Shown here one piece after another: positions 54,421 to 64,000 of a DNA stretch of 64,000 bases. Below the pieces are notes generated by a model. It was not told the origin of the DNA, did no database searches, and worked only from the letters and a program-made list of their open reading frames with translations. Within the stretch, counting starts at the first letter, position 1. Each line of letters opens with the position of its first letter. A program made the translations under genes and the position numbers. Origin of the DNA: Siphonodentalium dalli (Eukaryota > Mollusca > Scaphopoda > Gadilida > Siphonodentaliidae); the NCBI GenBank assembly GCA_032622095.1, contig CP136064.1:6813512-6877511 (forward strand), read 5' to 3'.

Positions 54421-56892
54421 TGATGACTCAGTTCAAATCTGCATTCAGTGATGACTCAATACAAATGCAGTGAGACTCAAGCGAGTGTGTGCACTCAGGG
54501 AAGTGGCTAAATGGTACCAGTTGGGCGTCCACCTTGAAGTTTCCAGCTTTACCGCCCTACTGAACCAGGTTTTCCTAATTTTATTTGCACCCCTTCGGTT
54601 GGAACTTATCAATTGTTGGAAATTTCTAACATGACACCCTAATAGTAGACTGTCATTTGTAAAAAAAATATTGGTTTCGTACTATTTGGGGGATTTTGGC
54701 CAACATGTTTTTCGTAAAGCCCATATATTGGAAATTGTCCAACTGTTGGCAATTTCAGACCAATATATTGACAACAAGCAGCCAAAAGTATAACAAAAAT
54801 TCTGCTATTGGTCTAAAAACAACAAACTTCCCACTAATTACTGGTCGGAAAATCAAACAATGAGAACAATTTAAACCTATATGTGGTGTAAAATTTCCAA
54901 CTAATGTTACATGTAAACAGGCATGAAATTTCCATTTGATGAACATCATTTATTTCTATTTACCAACGTTTGGAGGCGGGTAGCCTCCCATACCCCTGTC
55001 ATGTCGTCGCCAGAGTGCGCACTCTGTCGTCTGAACCGGTATCTTGCTCAAAGTCCAATAATGTTATTGTAACATTTTAAAGTAATGTTCATATTACACT
55101 CGTGCTTGCTAAAGCGGTTTAACATGAATAATTATAAGCTAGTCCACATGCATGCAAACAATGTATTTATAAGATCACCCCATGAATATCTAGTCTGGCA
55201 ACACCCACAGCGATCTTAGTCAAGTAATCCTACATGTATACTCTCCGCCGCGGGCCCGAATATGTTAAACTTTACACAACCAGGTTGGGTTAATTAGTTT
55301 CAACTGGTGCATACAAAAGTTGTGTTAGAAAATGGCACCCATATATATGGGGAAATGATTACGTTGGCTGTAACAGATGTTCGGTGATAATTTAAATAGC
55401 CTTTCTCGAGAAAAACTGAATCTTAGTCGAGCGCATTCCTTATTCCATGGTATAATAGACTTCCATCCATCAAATTTAAACTAATCGAAACGTTGGTTAC
55501 AGATATGAAGTTTGTAGGGACGCTTGTAGGGACGGTAACCATCACATTAGGGCGTCCTCATAAAACATCCGCTGCGATACAACATACCGATCCATTTAGA
55601 GTCCCACATAATGTTTGCAACTCCAAAGTATTATAATTAAACTACAAGAAAATGAAACGTAGATAAAAGTTATATGCCGATTTAAATAAAGACAACATTA
55701 CATGTCATTAGTTATTAATTTCAAGAACTTAACAATCCACTCACTCTAAAGAAAAGTCATTTTTATTGGTAACTTTAATAAAGTTATCGAAAGTAGTACA
55801 TATTTTTTGTTAGCGTATATATATGCCTTTATCATACAATTGTGTTTATTTCAATTTATTTTGAGATTTTGTGATCTTGATAATGTTGAAAAATATGGTA
55901 AAACATTATATGTGGCTTTACATTTTGTCAGGTTACATCTTCTTCGAAAATCACTATTCTACAACCTCATCACACTATAATGATGTGCAACACAATAGAC
56001 CATGATAGACTACTGGTAAATGTAAGTCCCTATCCCAAGCCGTTGGTGGTATCCACAGGCGAGTAGACTTTGATCGGATCCGCGTAAACTTAGCTTATAC
56101 ACAATGTTTCCACATCCAGAAACAGGATAGAATGTACATTGACGAAGGCCTGAAAGAAACAGAGAACAACTTTACCCCGATGCACTTTCTTTGTGCAGCT
56201 TGACATTTTGACATGCATACACCCTTTGATCAGAACCAGACCAATCGGGGAAATTCCTCCATGCATTTGCAAGCACGAGTTATTTGAACGGTTACCGATA
56301 GTATAGAGGCTCCATATCTAAAAATGCCCCAAAACTGCATAATTATATATCGCCAATATTATTTTAAATATCTATGTAAATATCTATGTAAAAGCTATTG
56401 GGCTAAAAAGAACATATTTTTCACATAATACGATCGCAATTCGCAACAGGGACGTGACCAGAGGTTCTTCATGGGGTGTTCACCTTGGAATTCCAACTGC
56501 ACCCCTTGAACCAGACTAAACTAAAGTTTTCGTAATACCAATTGCACCCCATCCCCTAGACTTGATATTCCCAAACTGGCACCCAACATCCTTGATTTTA
56601 ATTTTTCTTTTAATGATACTTAATTACTGACTGACTACCGTGTGTTGAAGATGACTGACCGGGCCGACCATGGTTCGGCCAGTTAAGAGAACATTTTGAA
56701 ATCTGAACCTGCATGAAAACTGCAACATCCTTGTATCTATAGACTGGCCCCAAGCTCTCCAAGTGTTGGAAAGTTCCGACCTAACACCCATTCTACGGTT
56801 GGGAAATTTCCAACTGATGGCCATTTCACTCCCAAATTTAAGGAAGGAAAATATATTAGCCTGTTGTTGGTATAAAAACAGCAAATGCCTCA
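54421..56892. other. Intergenic with a dispersed repeat
   Basis: 54525-54640 and 56455-56590 share CACCTTGGA/GAAGTTTCCA and GCACCCC..GGTTGGAAC words and GTTGGAAATTTC motifs, also seen around 54730-54910 and 56760-56815, so a diffuse GTTGGAAATTTCCAAC-type repeat is spread here. No gene recognised. Confidence 0.45.
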
Positions 56893-57283
56893 TTAACCCT
56901 TTACCCAACAAACCGGCCAAAACCGGCCAAATAAAGCTTCAACAGCCTAAAATATCTTCGTTCTGTCTCAATAGAACCATACAAATATGGATATCATTGG
57001 AACCGGCTCATTGACCACATTGTGATGGTTACAGTTATGCCCTGTGCCAATGCATTCTCTTATATATGCGTGTCGACCATAGGTCGCCTCGCATATATAA
57101 GAGAATGCATTGGCCTAAAAAAAATCTTTTTTTTACCATTTTTTCTTACATTCTTTAACAATTTTATAATTTGTATTGTGTTAAGCCAATGCATTCTCTT
57201 ATATATGCGAGGCGACCTATGGTCGACTCGCATATATAAGAGAATGCATTGGCACAGGGCCGTTCTGTTGGGTAAAGGGTTAA
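56893..57283. mobile_element. piggyBac-like MITE type 1 with palindrome pair, copy 1
   Basis: TTAA (56893-56896) and TTAA (57280-57283) flank perfect 14-bp TIRs CCCTTTACCCAACA / TGTTGGGTAAAGGG. The left subterminal part has GGCCAAAACCGGCC and CCACATTGTGATGGTTA. The palindrome modules are at 57046-57114 and 57185-57253, separated by 70 bases of A/T-rich spacer and bounded by CCCTGTG/CACAGGG. TTAA with CCC-starting ends is the piggyBac hallmark. No transposase. Confidence 0.92.
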
Positions 57284-57754
57284 TTATTCGTTGGTAAATC
57301 AATCTAAGAGAACAGGTTCAACCTATTGTTTGTGTGAAATTTCCAAATAATAATAAAGAGGCATCTGGAGGGCATTCCCAGAATTCATACAACAAGCATG
57401 AGAGCTGCCATTTTGACCTATAAAATTTGAATTCATAGTTCAAAGGTCGGAAAGTCCAAAAGTCTATTGTTGGCGACGGCCGCCATTTTGTCTTGATTAA
57501 CCTCGAAGTTAGTGTAATTTGAACTTCCAAAAACGAAAATAAATATTTACCTTAATCGTAGTTGTGTTGATGGTGGTTTCGACGATAGTCTCGGCAGACG
57601 ATAGGCTGGGCAGACGATAGGCTCGGCAGTTCAATCGTCCTCGTTCGCAAGCTATCAGCAGTTTTAAAATACTCGTGCTAAATCCTATTAACATGGATAA
57701 TGTCTCATAATGTCTCGAATTCGTGCTCATGCATTTTGTATATATGCGCGGGCA
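57284..57754. other. Intergenic, nothing recognised
   Basis: A GACGATAGGCT..GGCAGACGATAGGCTCGGCAG short duplication lies near 57592-57629. No gene supported. Confidence 0.4.
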
Positions 57755-57905
57755 ATGGGAGATAAATATCGAGCAGAAATTTTGAAACGCATATCACAGA
57801 TGTTTCGCAAATTTACAGTTAACATTAACAATTTACAAAAATGATGGGTTTATTTAATTGTTTATTCCTACATTGAATGAAGATATTTTGTACAAAACAG
57901 CAATT
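57755..57905 (+). repeat. Dispersed repeat, inverted partner of 62905-63030
   Basis: GGGAGATAAATA, CATATCACAGATGTTTC, AAATTTACAGTTAACATT and CATTGAATGAAGATATTTTG match the reverse complement of the later copy. Each copy lies within about 0.5 kb of a piggyBac-like MITE. Confidence 0.7.
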
Positions 57906-57939
57906 CACAACAAAACAATACGTATCAATTGACATACGC

Positions 57940-58090
57940 ATTTTACAAATTATCTTTTACATTTCTTCTATATGTAATTGGCATAGCTTATCACAAACCA
58001 AAATCAACGACAATAAACGAAATTTAAATTCCAACTACACCTTTTACCGGACTCGGTCTCGGTGTCGCACTACAACTATTAATGCGTCCC
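57940..58090 (+). repeat. Dispersed repeat, direct partner of 30970-31110
   Basis: Shares TTGGCATAGCTTATCACAAA (with changes), CCAACTACACCTTTTACCGG and ACTCGGTCTCGGTGTCGC-like words. A perfect small hairpin GAAAGGGCC/GGCCCTTTC follows at about 58152-58172. Confidence 0.6.
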
Positions 58091-58557
58091 AAAAAAACTA
58101 TTTCTATAAATAAAACCATAGCAGAGTTGGTCTCACGTCGAGGGGTGAAGGAAAGGGCCTATCGGCCCTTTCGACCATCCCGGGGTTAGCCCCCCAAAAT
58201 AACCCATGGAAAAAAAAGAAGCACAAAAATGGTCTCACGATTGAGAGGGGAGAAGACGAGGAGATATGATGTAGAACAATATCCTAATATGACTCTTCCG
58301 TGGCTTCCTATTATACATTTGTTTTGGGGAGTCTATGGACTACTGGAATGGAGTAGGTGGCAAAGAAGTCAGTGAATGCATGTCGGAGCCCATAGACGCC
58401 CCAAACCAGCCAATTTTAACTATACATTATCAAATAAAGGTAAATAACACAAAAAACCACTAATATTTTAGATATATTATTATTACAGGAGATAAATTTT
58501 GGCTAACCGTATGTTGAAAGCATTCCAAAACCTCAGAAACATGAAATCCAAGCAAAT

Positions 58558-61131
58558 GCTAATTACATTTTCTCTTTTATTACTCGGAGTGGCAAATTAC
58601 ATTAAACTGATTTTATTACCCGGAGTGGCAAATTACATTAAACTGATTTTATTACTCGGAGTGGCAAATTACATTAAACTGATTTTATTACCCGGAGTGG
58701 CAAATTACATTAAACTGATTTTATTACTCGGAGTGGCAAATTCCATTAAACTGATTTTATTACTCGGAGTGGCAAATTACATTAAACTGATTTTATTACT
58801 CGGAGTGGCAAATTACATTAAACTGATTTTATTACTCGGAGTGGCAAATTACATTAAACTGATTTTATTACTCGGAGTGGCAAATTACATTAAACTGATT
58901 TTATTACTCTGAGTGGCAAATTACATTAAACTGATTTTATTACTCGGAGTGGCAAATTACATTAAACTGATTTTATTACTCGGAGTGGCAAATTACATTA
59001 AACTGATTTTATTACTCGGAGTGGCAAATTACATTAAACTGATTTTATTACTCGGAGTGGCAAATTACATTAAACTGATTTTATTACTCGGAGTGGCAAA
59101 TTACATTAAACTGATTTTATTACTCGGAGTGGCAAATTACATTAAACTGATTTTATTACTCGGAGTGGCAAATTACATTAGACTGATTTTATTACTCGGA
59201 GTGGCAAATTACATTAAACTGATTTTATTACTCGGAGTCGCAAATTACATTAGACTGATTTTATTACTCGGAGTGGCAAATTACATTAAACTGATTTTAT
59301 TACTCTGAGTGGCAAATTACATTAAACTGATTTTATTACTCGGAGTGGCAAATTACATTAAAGTGATTTTATTACTCGGAGTGGCAAATTACATTAAACT
59401 GATTTTATTACTCGGAGTGGCAAATTACATTAAACTGATTTTATTACTCGGAGTGGCAAATTACATTAAACCGATTTTATTACTCGGAGTGGCAAATTAC
59501 ATTAAACTGATTTTATTACTCGGAGTGGCAAATTACAATAAACTGATTTTATTACTCGGAGTGGCAAATTACATTAAACTGATTTTATTACTCGGAGTGG
59601 CAAATTACATTAAACTGATTTTATTACTCGGAGTGGCAAATTACATTAGACTGATTTTATTACTCGGAGTGGCAAATTACATTAAACTGATTTTATTACT
59701 CGGACTGGCAAATTACATTAAACTGATTTATTACTCGGAGTGGCAAAATACATTAAAGTGATTTTATTACTCGGAGTGGCAAATTACATTAAAATGATTT
59801 TATTACTCGGAGTGGCAAATTACATTAAACTGATTTTATTACTCGGAGTGGCAAATTACATTAGACTGATTTTATTACTCGGAGTGGCAAATTACAATAA
59901 ACTGATTTTATTACTCGGAGTGGCAAATTACATTAAACTGATTATATTACTCGGAGTGGCAAAATACATTAAAGTGATTTTATTACTCGGAGTGGCAAAT
60001 TACATTAAAATGATTTTATTACTCGGAGTGGCAAATTACATTAAACTGATTTTATTACTCGGAGTGGCAAATTACATTAAACTGATTTTATTACTCGGAG
60101 TGGCAAATTACATTAAACTGATTTTATTACTCGGAGTGGCAAATTACATTAAACTGATTTTATTACTCGGAGTGGCAAATTTCATTAAACTGATTTTATT
60201 ACTCGGAGTGGCAAATTACATTAAACTGATTTTACTACTCGGAGTGGCAAATTACATTAAAGTGATTTTATTACACGGAGTGGCAAAATACATTAAAGTG
60301 ATTTTATTACTCGGAGTGGCAAATTACATTAAAATGATTTTATTACTCGGAGTGGCAAATTACATTAAACTGATTTTATTACTCGGAGTGGCAAATTACA
60401 TTAAACTGATTTTATTACTCGGAGTGGCAAATTACATTAAACTGATTTTATTACTCGGAGTGGCAAATTTCATTAAACTGATTTTATTACTCGGAGTGGC
60501 AAATTACATTAAACTGATTTTACTACTCGGAGTGGCAAATTACATTAAAGTGATTTTATTACACGGAGTGGCAAAATACATTAAAGTGATTTTATTACTC
60601 GGAGTGGCAAATTACAATAAACTGATTTTATTACTCGGAGTGGCAAATTACATTAAACTGATTATATTACTCGGAGTGGCAAAATACATTAAAGTGATTT
60701 TATTACTCGGAGTGGCAAATTACATTAAAATGATTTTATTACTCGGAGTGGCAAATTACATTAAACTGATTTTATTACTCGGAGTGGCAAATTACATTAA
60801 ACTGATTTTATTACTCGGAGTGGCAAATTACATTAAACTGATTTTATTACTCGGAGTGGCAAATTACATTAAACTGATTTTATTACTCGGAGTGGCAAAT
60901 TTCATTAAACTGATTTTATTACTCGGAGTGGCAAATTACATTAAACTGATTTTACTACTCGGAGTGGCAAATTACATTAAAGTGATTTTATTACACGGAG
61001 TGGCAAAATACATTAAAGTGATTTTATTACTCGGAGTGGCAAATTACATTAAAATGATTTTATTACTCGGAGTGGCAAATTACATTAAAATGATTTTATT
61101 ACTCGGAGTGGCAAATTACATTAAACTGATT
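58558..61131 (+). repeat. 36-bp minisatellite, about 71 copies, with block duplications
   Basis: The unit begins GGAGTGGCAAATTACATTAA and ends TTTTATTACTC. Because 36 is a multiple of three, one plus-strand frame reads GVANYIKLILLL repeatedly and is interrupted only by CTCTGA variants and one short unit near 59728. A block from about 59881 to 60350 recurs at 60601-61070 (offset 720 = 20 units) with the same variants, and TTACACGG variants fall at 60271, 60559 and 60991 (8 and 12 units apart). A degenerate unit starts the array at 58558. The hydrophobic frames are not called as genes. Confidence 0.95.
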
Positions 61132-62144
61132 TCTTTCTGGTGTTTTTAAAATAAAATAATATTACGTTATAAATCAAAATTTTAACTGCTACAACTTACA
61201 ATTAGGTATTTTAACTAGGAGACCGTATTTTAACTTGTATAAAATTGATAAGATAATGTGTATGTGTTTAATTTATATATGTATCTGTTTTACAGTCGGT
61301 CGAAAGCTCTTCACGAGCTTGTGTTTGCATAATGTTTTTACCCTCTATGAGGGCCCATCCCCCCCCCCTTGAGTCCGGAATCCAGTTTTAAAATGACGCT
61401 GGAATCCAGAATCCAGCTTCAAATTGACCCTGGAATCCGGAATCCAGTTTAAGAAACAAATACCGATTTCACGTTCAGTTTACATGATATTATAGATCTT
61501 ATATTCAATACAATGGAACCATGATCACCATGGAAACAAGCCTTTGGCTTTATGGTGTTATGGTAAGAGTACACAGTCTGACCCCCCGCTATAGTATCTT
61601 ATGCGCCGCAGGCGCCCCTATATCATTAGATTATTTATGTAGTACCCACCCACCACCCCATCCCGCCACCCATAGTATCTTATGCGCCACAGGCGCTCGT
61701 ATACTGGCAACAGTGTAACATAATATAGATTTTCATAGAATGATCTTGTCTTGCTGATGATCTCGTTCTGTTCTGTTGTCAATAATTTCGGTTTGTGATT
61801 TTGATATTATAAGCCTTTTGTCCATATTAAGAAATTATTTTGTCGGTTTTGCGCCGACTTCAACAAATTTTGCCTTTGTGTGCACCATCATTCCTGCTAT
61901 TTTTTGCTTACGTTTAATGAGTAGCAGATAGCACTGAGTCAATTCGAGCGCATTCGTCTATTAGTTTATTGTTATTTATCACGTTGCTATTTTCAGCAAT
62001 GATGTGTTCCAGTTCAATTTTGTTGTCGATAAGTGGCCGTTCCTCCGTGGCAGACTTCTTTTTAATGCGAGATTAGTACATAATTGTTTGGAAATTCATA
62101 TCTTTTGATGTTTTCCAGAATGCATTGTTTAAGGACATATTATG
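61132..62144. other. Intergenic with short tandem repeats
   Basis: About 61370-61452 holds CCGGAATCCAGTTT, CTGGAATCCAGAATCCAG and CTGGAATCCGGAATCCAG, a ~30-bp repeat. ATAGTATCTTATGCGCC..AGGCGC is duplicated at about 61590-61615 and 61670-61697. No gene recognised. Confidence 0.5.
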
Positions 62145-62535
62145 ACAACACTTTACCCAACAGTTATACCCTGTGCCAATGCATTCTCTTATATATGCGA
62201 GTCGACCATAGGTCGCCTCGCATATATAAGAGAATGCATTGGCTTAACACATTAAAAATTATAAAATCGTTAAAGAATGTAAGAAAAAATGGTAAAAAAA
62301 AGATTTGTTTTAGGCCAATGCATTCTCTTATATATGCGAGGTGACCTATGGTCGACTCGCATATATAAGAGAATGCATTGGCACAGGGCATAACTATAAC
62401 CACCACAATGTGGTCAATGAGCCGGTTCCAATGATATCCATATTTGTATGGTTTTATTGAGACAGACCGAAGATAATTTAGGCTGTTGAAGCTTTATTTG
62501 GCCGGTTTTGGCCGGTTTGTTGGGTAAATGGTTAA
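62145..62535. mobile_element. piggyBac-like MITE type 1, copy 2 (inverted, aged)
   Basis: Same family as 56893-57283 but in the opposite orientation. The right end TGTTGGGTAAATGG is followed by TTAA (62532-62535). The left end reads ACAACACTTTACCCAACA, so the left TTAA and one terminal base are mutated. Modules are at 62175-62243 and 62314-62382. The right subterminal part has GGCCGGTTTTGGCCGG. Confidence 0.9.
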
Positions 62536-63299
62536 ACTAATAAGTTAGTACTCAGGCGCTATGCCAACTGGTGGAATGTAGCATTCTACTAACATCGCCG
62601 AAAATCTCAAGCAAATCGACCGTAACACTCCAAAGAAAAAATCGTCTGAACTACGCTCAATTGTAAATATTTACCTCTCGATTCGTGACGCAACTACCGA
62701 TGATAAACTAACGAACGCGCGTTCATCGTCGAGAGTCGCTACATTTAATTAATGTATAACAATGATGGTGTGTCATGTCAATTTGCATTTGTAAAATATA
62801 ACTACTGTTAGCAAGATTATTCTCCAGTTCTATTTGATCACCGACCGGAGGCACCACATCACTTTAATAATATCTTGTACGATATTGTTGTTAATTGCTG
62901 AATTGTACAAAATATCTTCATTCAATGAAGGTATACACAAATGTAAATGTTAAGCATAACTGTAAATTTGTGAAACATCTGTGATATGCATTTTAAAATT
63001 TCTGCTCGCTATTTATCTCCCATTCCTCACGCAGAGACACATTGCTTCACGAGAACTAAACATCGCAAAATTAAAAACGCAATTGGGGAACTGTCTTAAT
63101 ACGCATGGAATTAATATAAGTAGATACATGCAGTGAGATCATATCAATAAAATACTACGTGCATGATATGTGAGTGAATGAGGGATTGCCACGGTCAAAC
63201 ACAATTCTGGACGATCGATCGTGCAATTATATGTATCGCAGAGAATACAATGTAACAAAACGTAATGAGCAGAGGTCAACCTTGGTGAAACGCAATGGG
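62536..63299. other. Intergenic; includes repeat partner 62905-63030
   Basis: 62905-63030 is the inverted copy of 57755-57905. The remainder has no recognised feature; GATGAACGCG-like inverted words occur near 62700-62735. Confidence 0.45.
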
Positions 63300-63684
63300 T
63301 TAACCCTTTACCCAACAGAACCACCCTGTGCCAATGCATTCTCTTATATATGCGAGTCGACCATAGGTCGCCTCGCATATATAAGAGAATGCATTGGATT
63401 AACACATTAAAAATTATAAAATTGTTAAAGAATGTAAGGAAAAATGGTAAAAAGTGTTTTAGGCCAATGCATTCTCTTATATATGCGAGGCGACCTATGG
63501 TCGACTCGCATATATAAGAGAATGCATTGGCACAGGGCATAACTGTAACCATCACAATGTGGTCAATGAGCCGGTTCCAATGATATCCATATTTGTATGT
63601 TTTTATTGAGACAGACCCAAGATAATTTAGGCTGTTGCAGCTTTATTTGGCCGTTTTTGGCCGGTTTGTTGGGTAAAGGGTTAA
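63300..63684. mobile_element. piggyBac-like MITE type 1, copy 3 (inverted, intact ends)
   Basis: TTAA 63300-63303 plus CCCTTTACCCAACA, and TGTTGGGTAAAGGG plus TTAA 63681-63684. Palindrome modules at 63330-63398 and 63463-63531. The right subterminal part has CACAATGTGGTCAATGAGCC and GGCCGTTTTTGGCCGG. No transposase. A G run follows outside the element at about 63822-63831. Confidence 0.93.
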
Positions 63685-64000
63685 TTGGTCCAGTCAACTC
63701 ATTGCGCGGAAACTCAGTCGGCAACATGGCTTGCTATGGCACAGAATTATGACGACCAATTGTCACCAAACTCCACCATAATAAATTGTCACACCTACTA
63801 TGTTGTAAAATATAGAGATCCGGGGGGGGGGGGCTGGGAACACCACAGAATACAAGGGTAAACCTGTCTTCGGTAACATGGACAAAGGTGATCATTATCT
63901 AGGTACACATTCCGAAGCGCCACTTGGACAATTCCATAGTCAGTAAAATTAAAAACAGGAGCATAATAGAGGTATGCCTGGTGTTTTGAAATTTGGAAAA

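Noticed and set aside
58152-58172. GAAAGGGCC/GGCCCTTTC hairpin as a bacterial-type terminator
   Set aside because: Eukaryotic context, no U tract positioned as required and no upstream gene.
58499-61149. Four plus-strand open frames as a hydrophobic repeat protein
   Set aside because: They follow a 36-bp minisatellite whose unit happens to lack a stop; variants create stops, and no promoter, signal peptide or flanking coding sequence is seen.

Overview
This window looks like eukaryotic, non-coding, repeat-dominated DNA from a marine invertebrate. A lophotrochozoan, probably a mollusc, is my best guess. The reasons are AT-rich sequence full of TACATG/CATGTA words, several CR1/Jockey-like non-LTR retrotransposon relics, a tRNA-derived SINE, many short terminal-inverted-repeat (TIR) elements, fold-back repeats and minisatellites, with no operons or bacterial features. 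The species assignment is inference; no complete host gene can be proven.

Layout. 1-4755: two LINE relics head to tail, both frameshifted. 4756-12480: intergenic DNA with hairpins, a LINE 3' tail, an AAGAAA-rich element and a satellite-like array of seven ~383-bp units (9350-11940). 12491-16985: three candidate exons of a possible small host gene (weak), whose presumed intron is packed with fold-back and G/C-tract elements. 18417-22532: a TTAA-flanked MITE, hairpins and a near-perfect 213-bp palindrome. 22780-26950: two minus-strand LINE relics. 27356-28985: a palindrome-bearing MITE next to a 22-bp minisatellite of about 56 copies. 29169-29475: a SINE with perfect 14-bp target duplications. 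33-43 kb: a mosaic of MITEs inserted in older repeats (hAT-like with 8-bp duplication, TA-flanked elements, fold-backs). 44370-47702: a 3.3-kb TIR element without coding capacity. 49-54 kb: more repeats, 40-bp and 41-bp minisatellites, an RT fragment, and a LINE relic split by a 542-bp MITE with a 9-bp duplication. 56.9-63.7 kb: three piggyBac-like MITEs and a 36-bp minisatellite of about 71 copies.

The most unusual pattern is a 69-bp imperfect palindrome ending in GCCAATGC/GCATTGGC. It occurs 15 times including diverged copies, mostly as inverted pairs around a short AT-rich spacer. The same double-palindrome core sits inside three kinds of element with different outer ends: a TTAA-flanked family with CCCTTTACCCAACA ends, a second TTAA-flanked family with CCCTTCCATGA ends, and a family with long GTGACCCGCC ends. 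Diverged copies have different inner-stem bases that still pair, and one element carries the same private change in both of its palindromes. This points to a mobile or structurally maintained hairpin cassette. All long uninterrupted reading frames over the 22-bp and 36-bp arrays are repeat artefacts.
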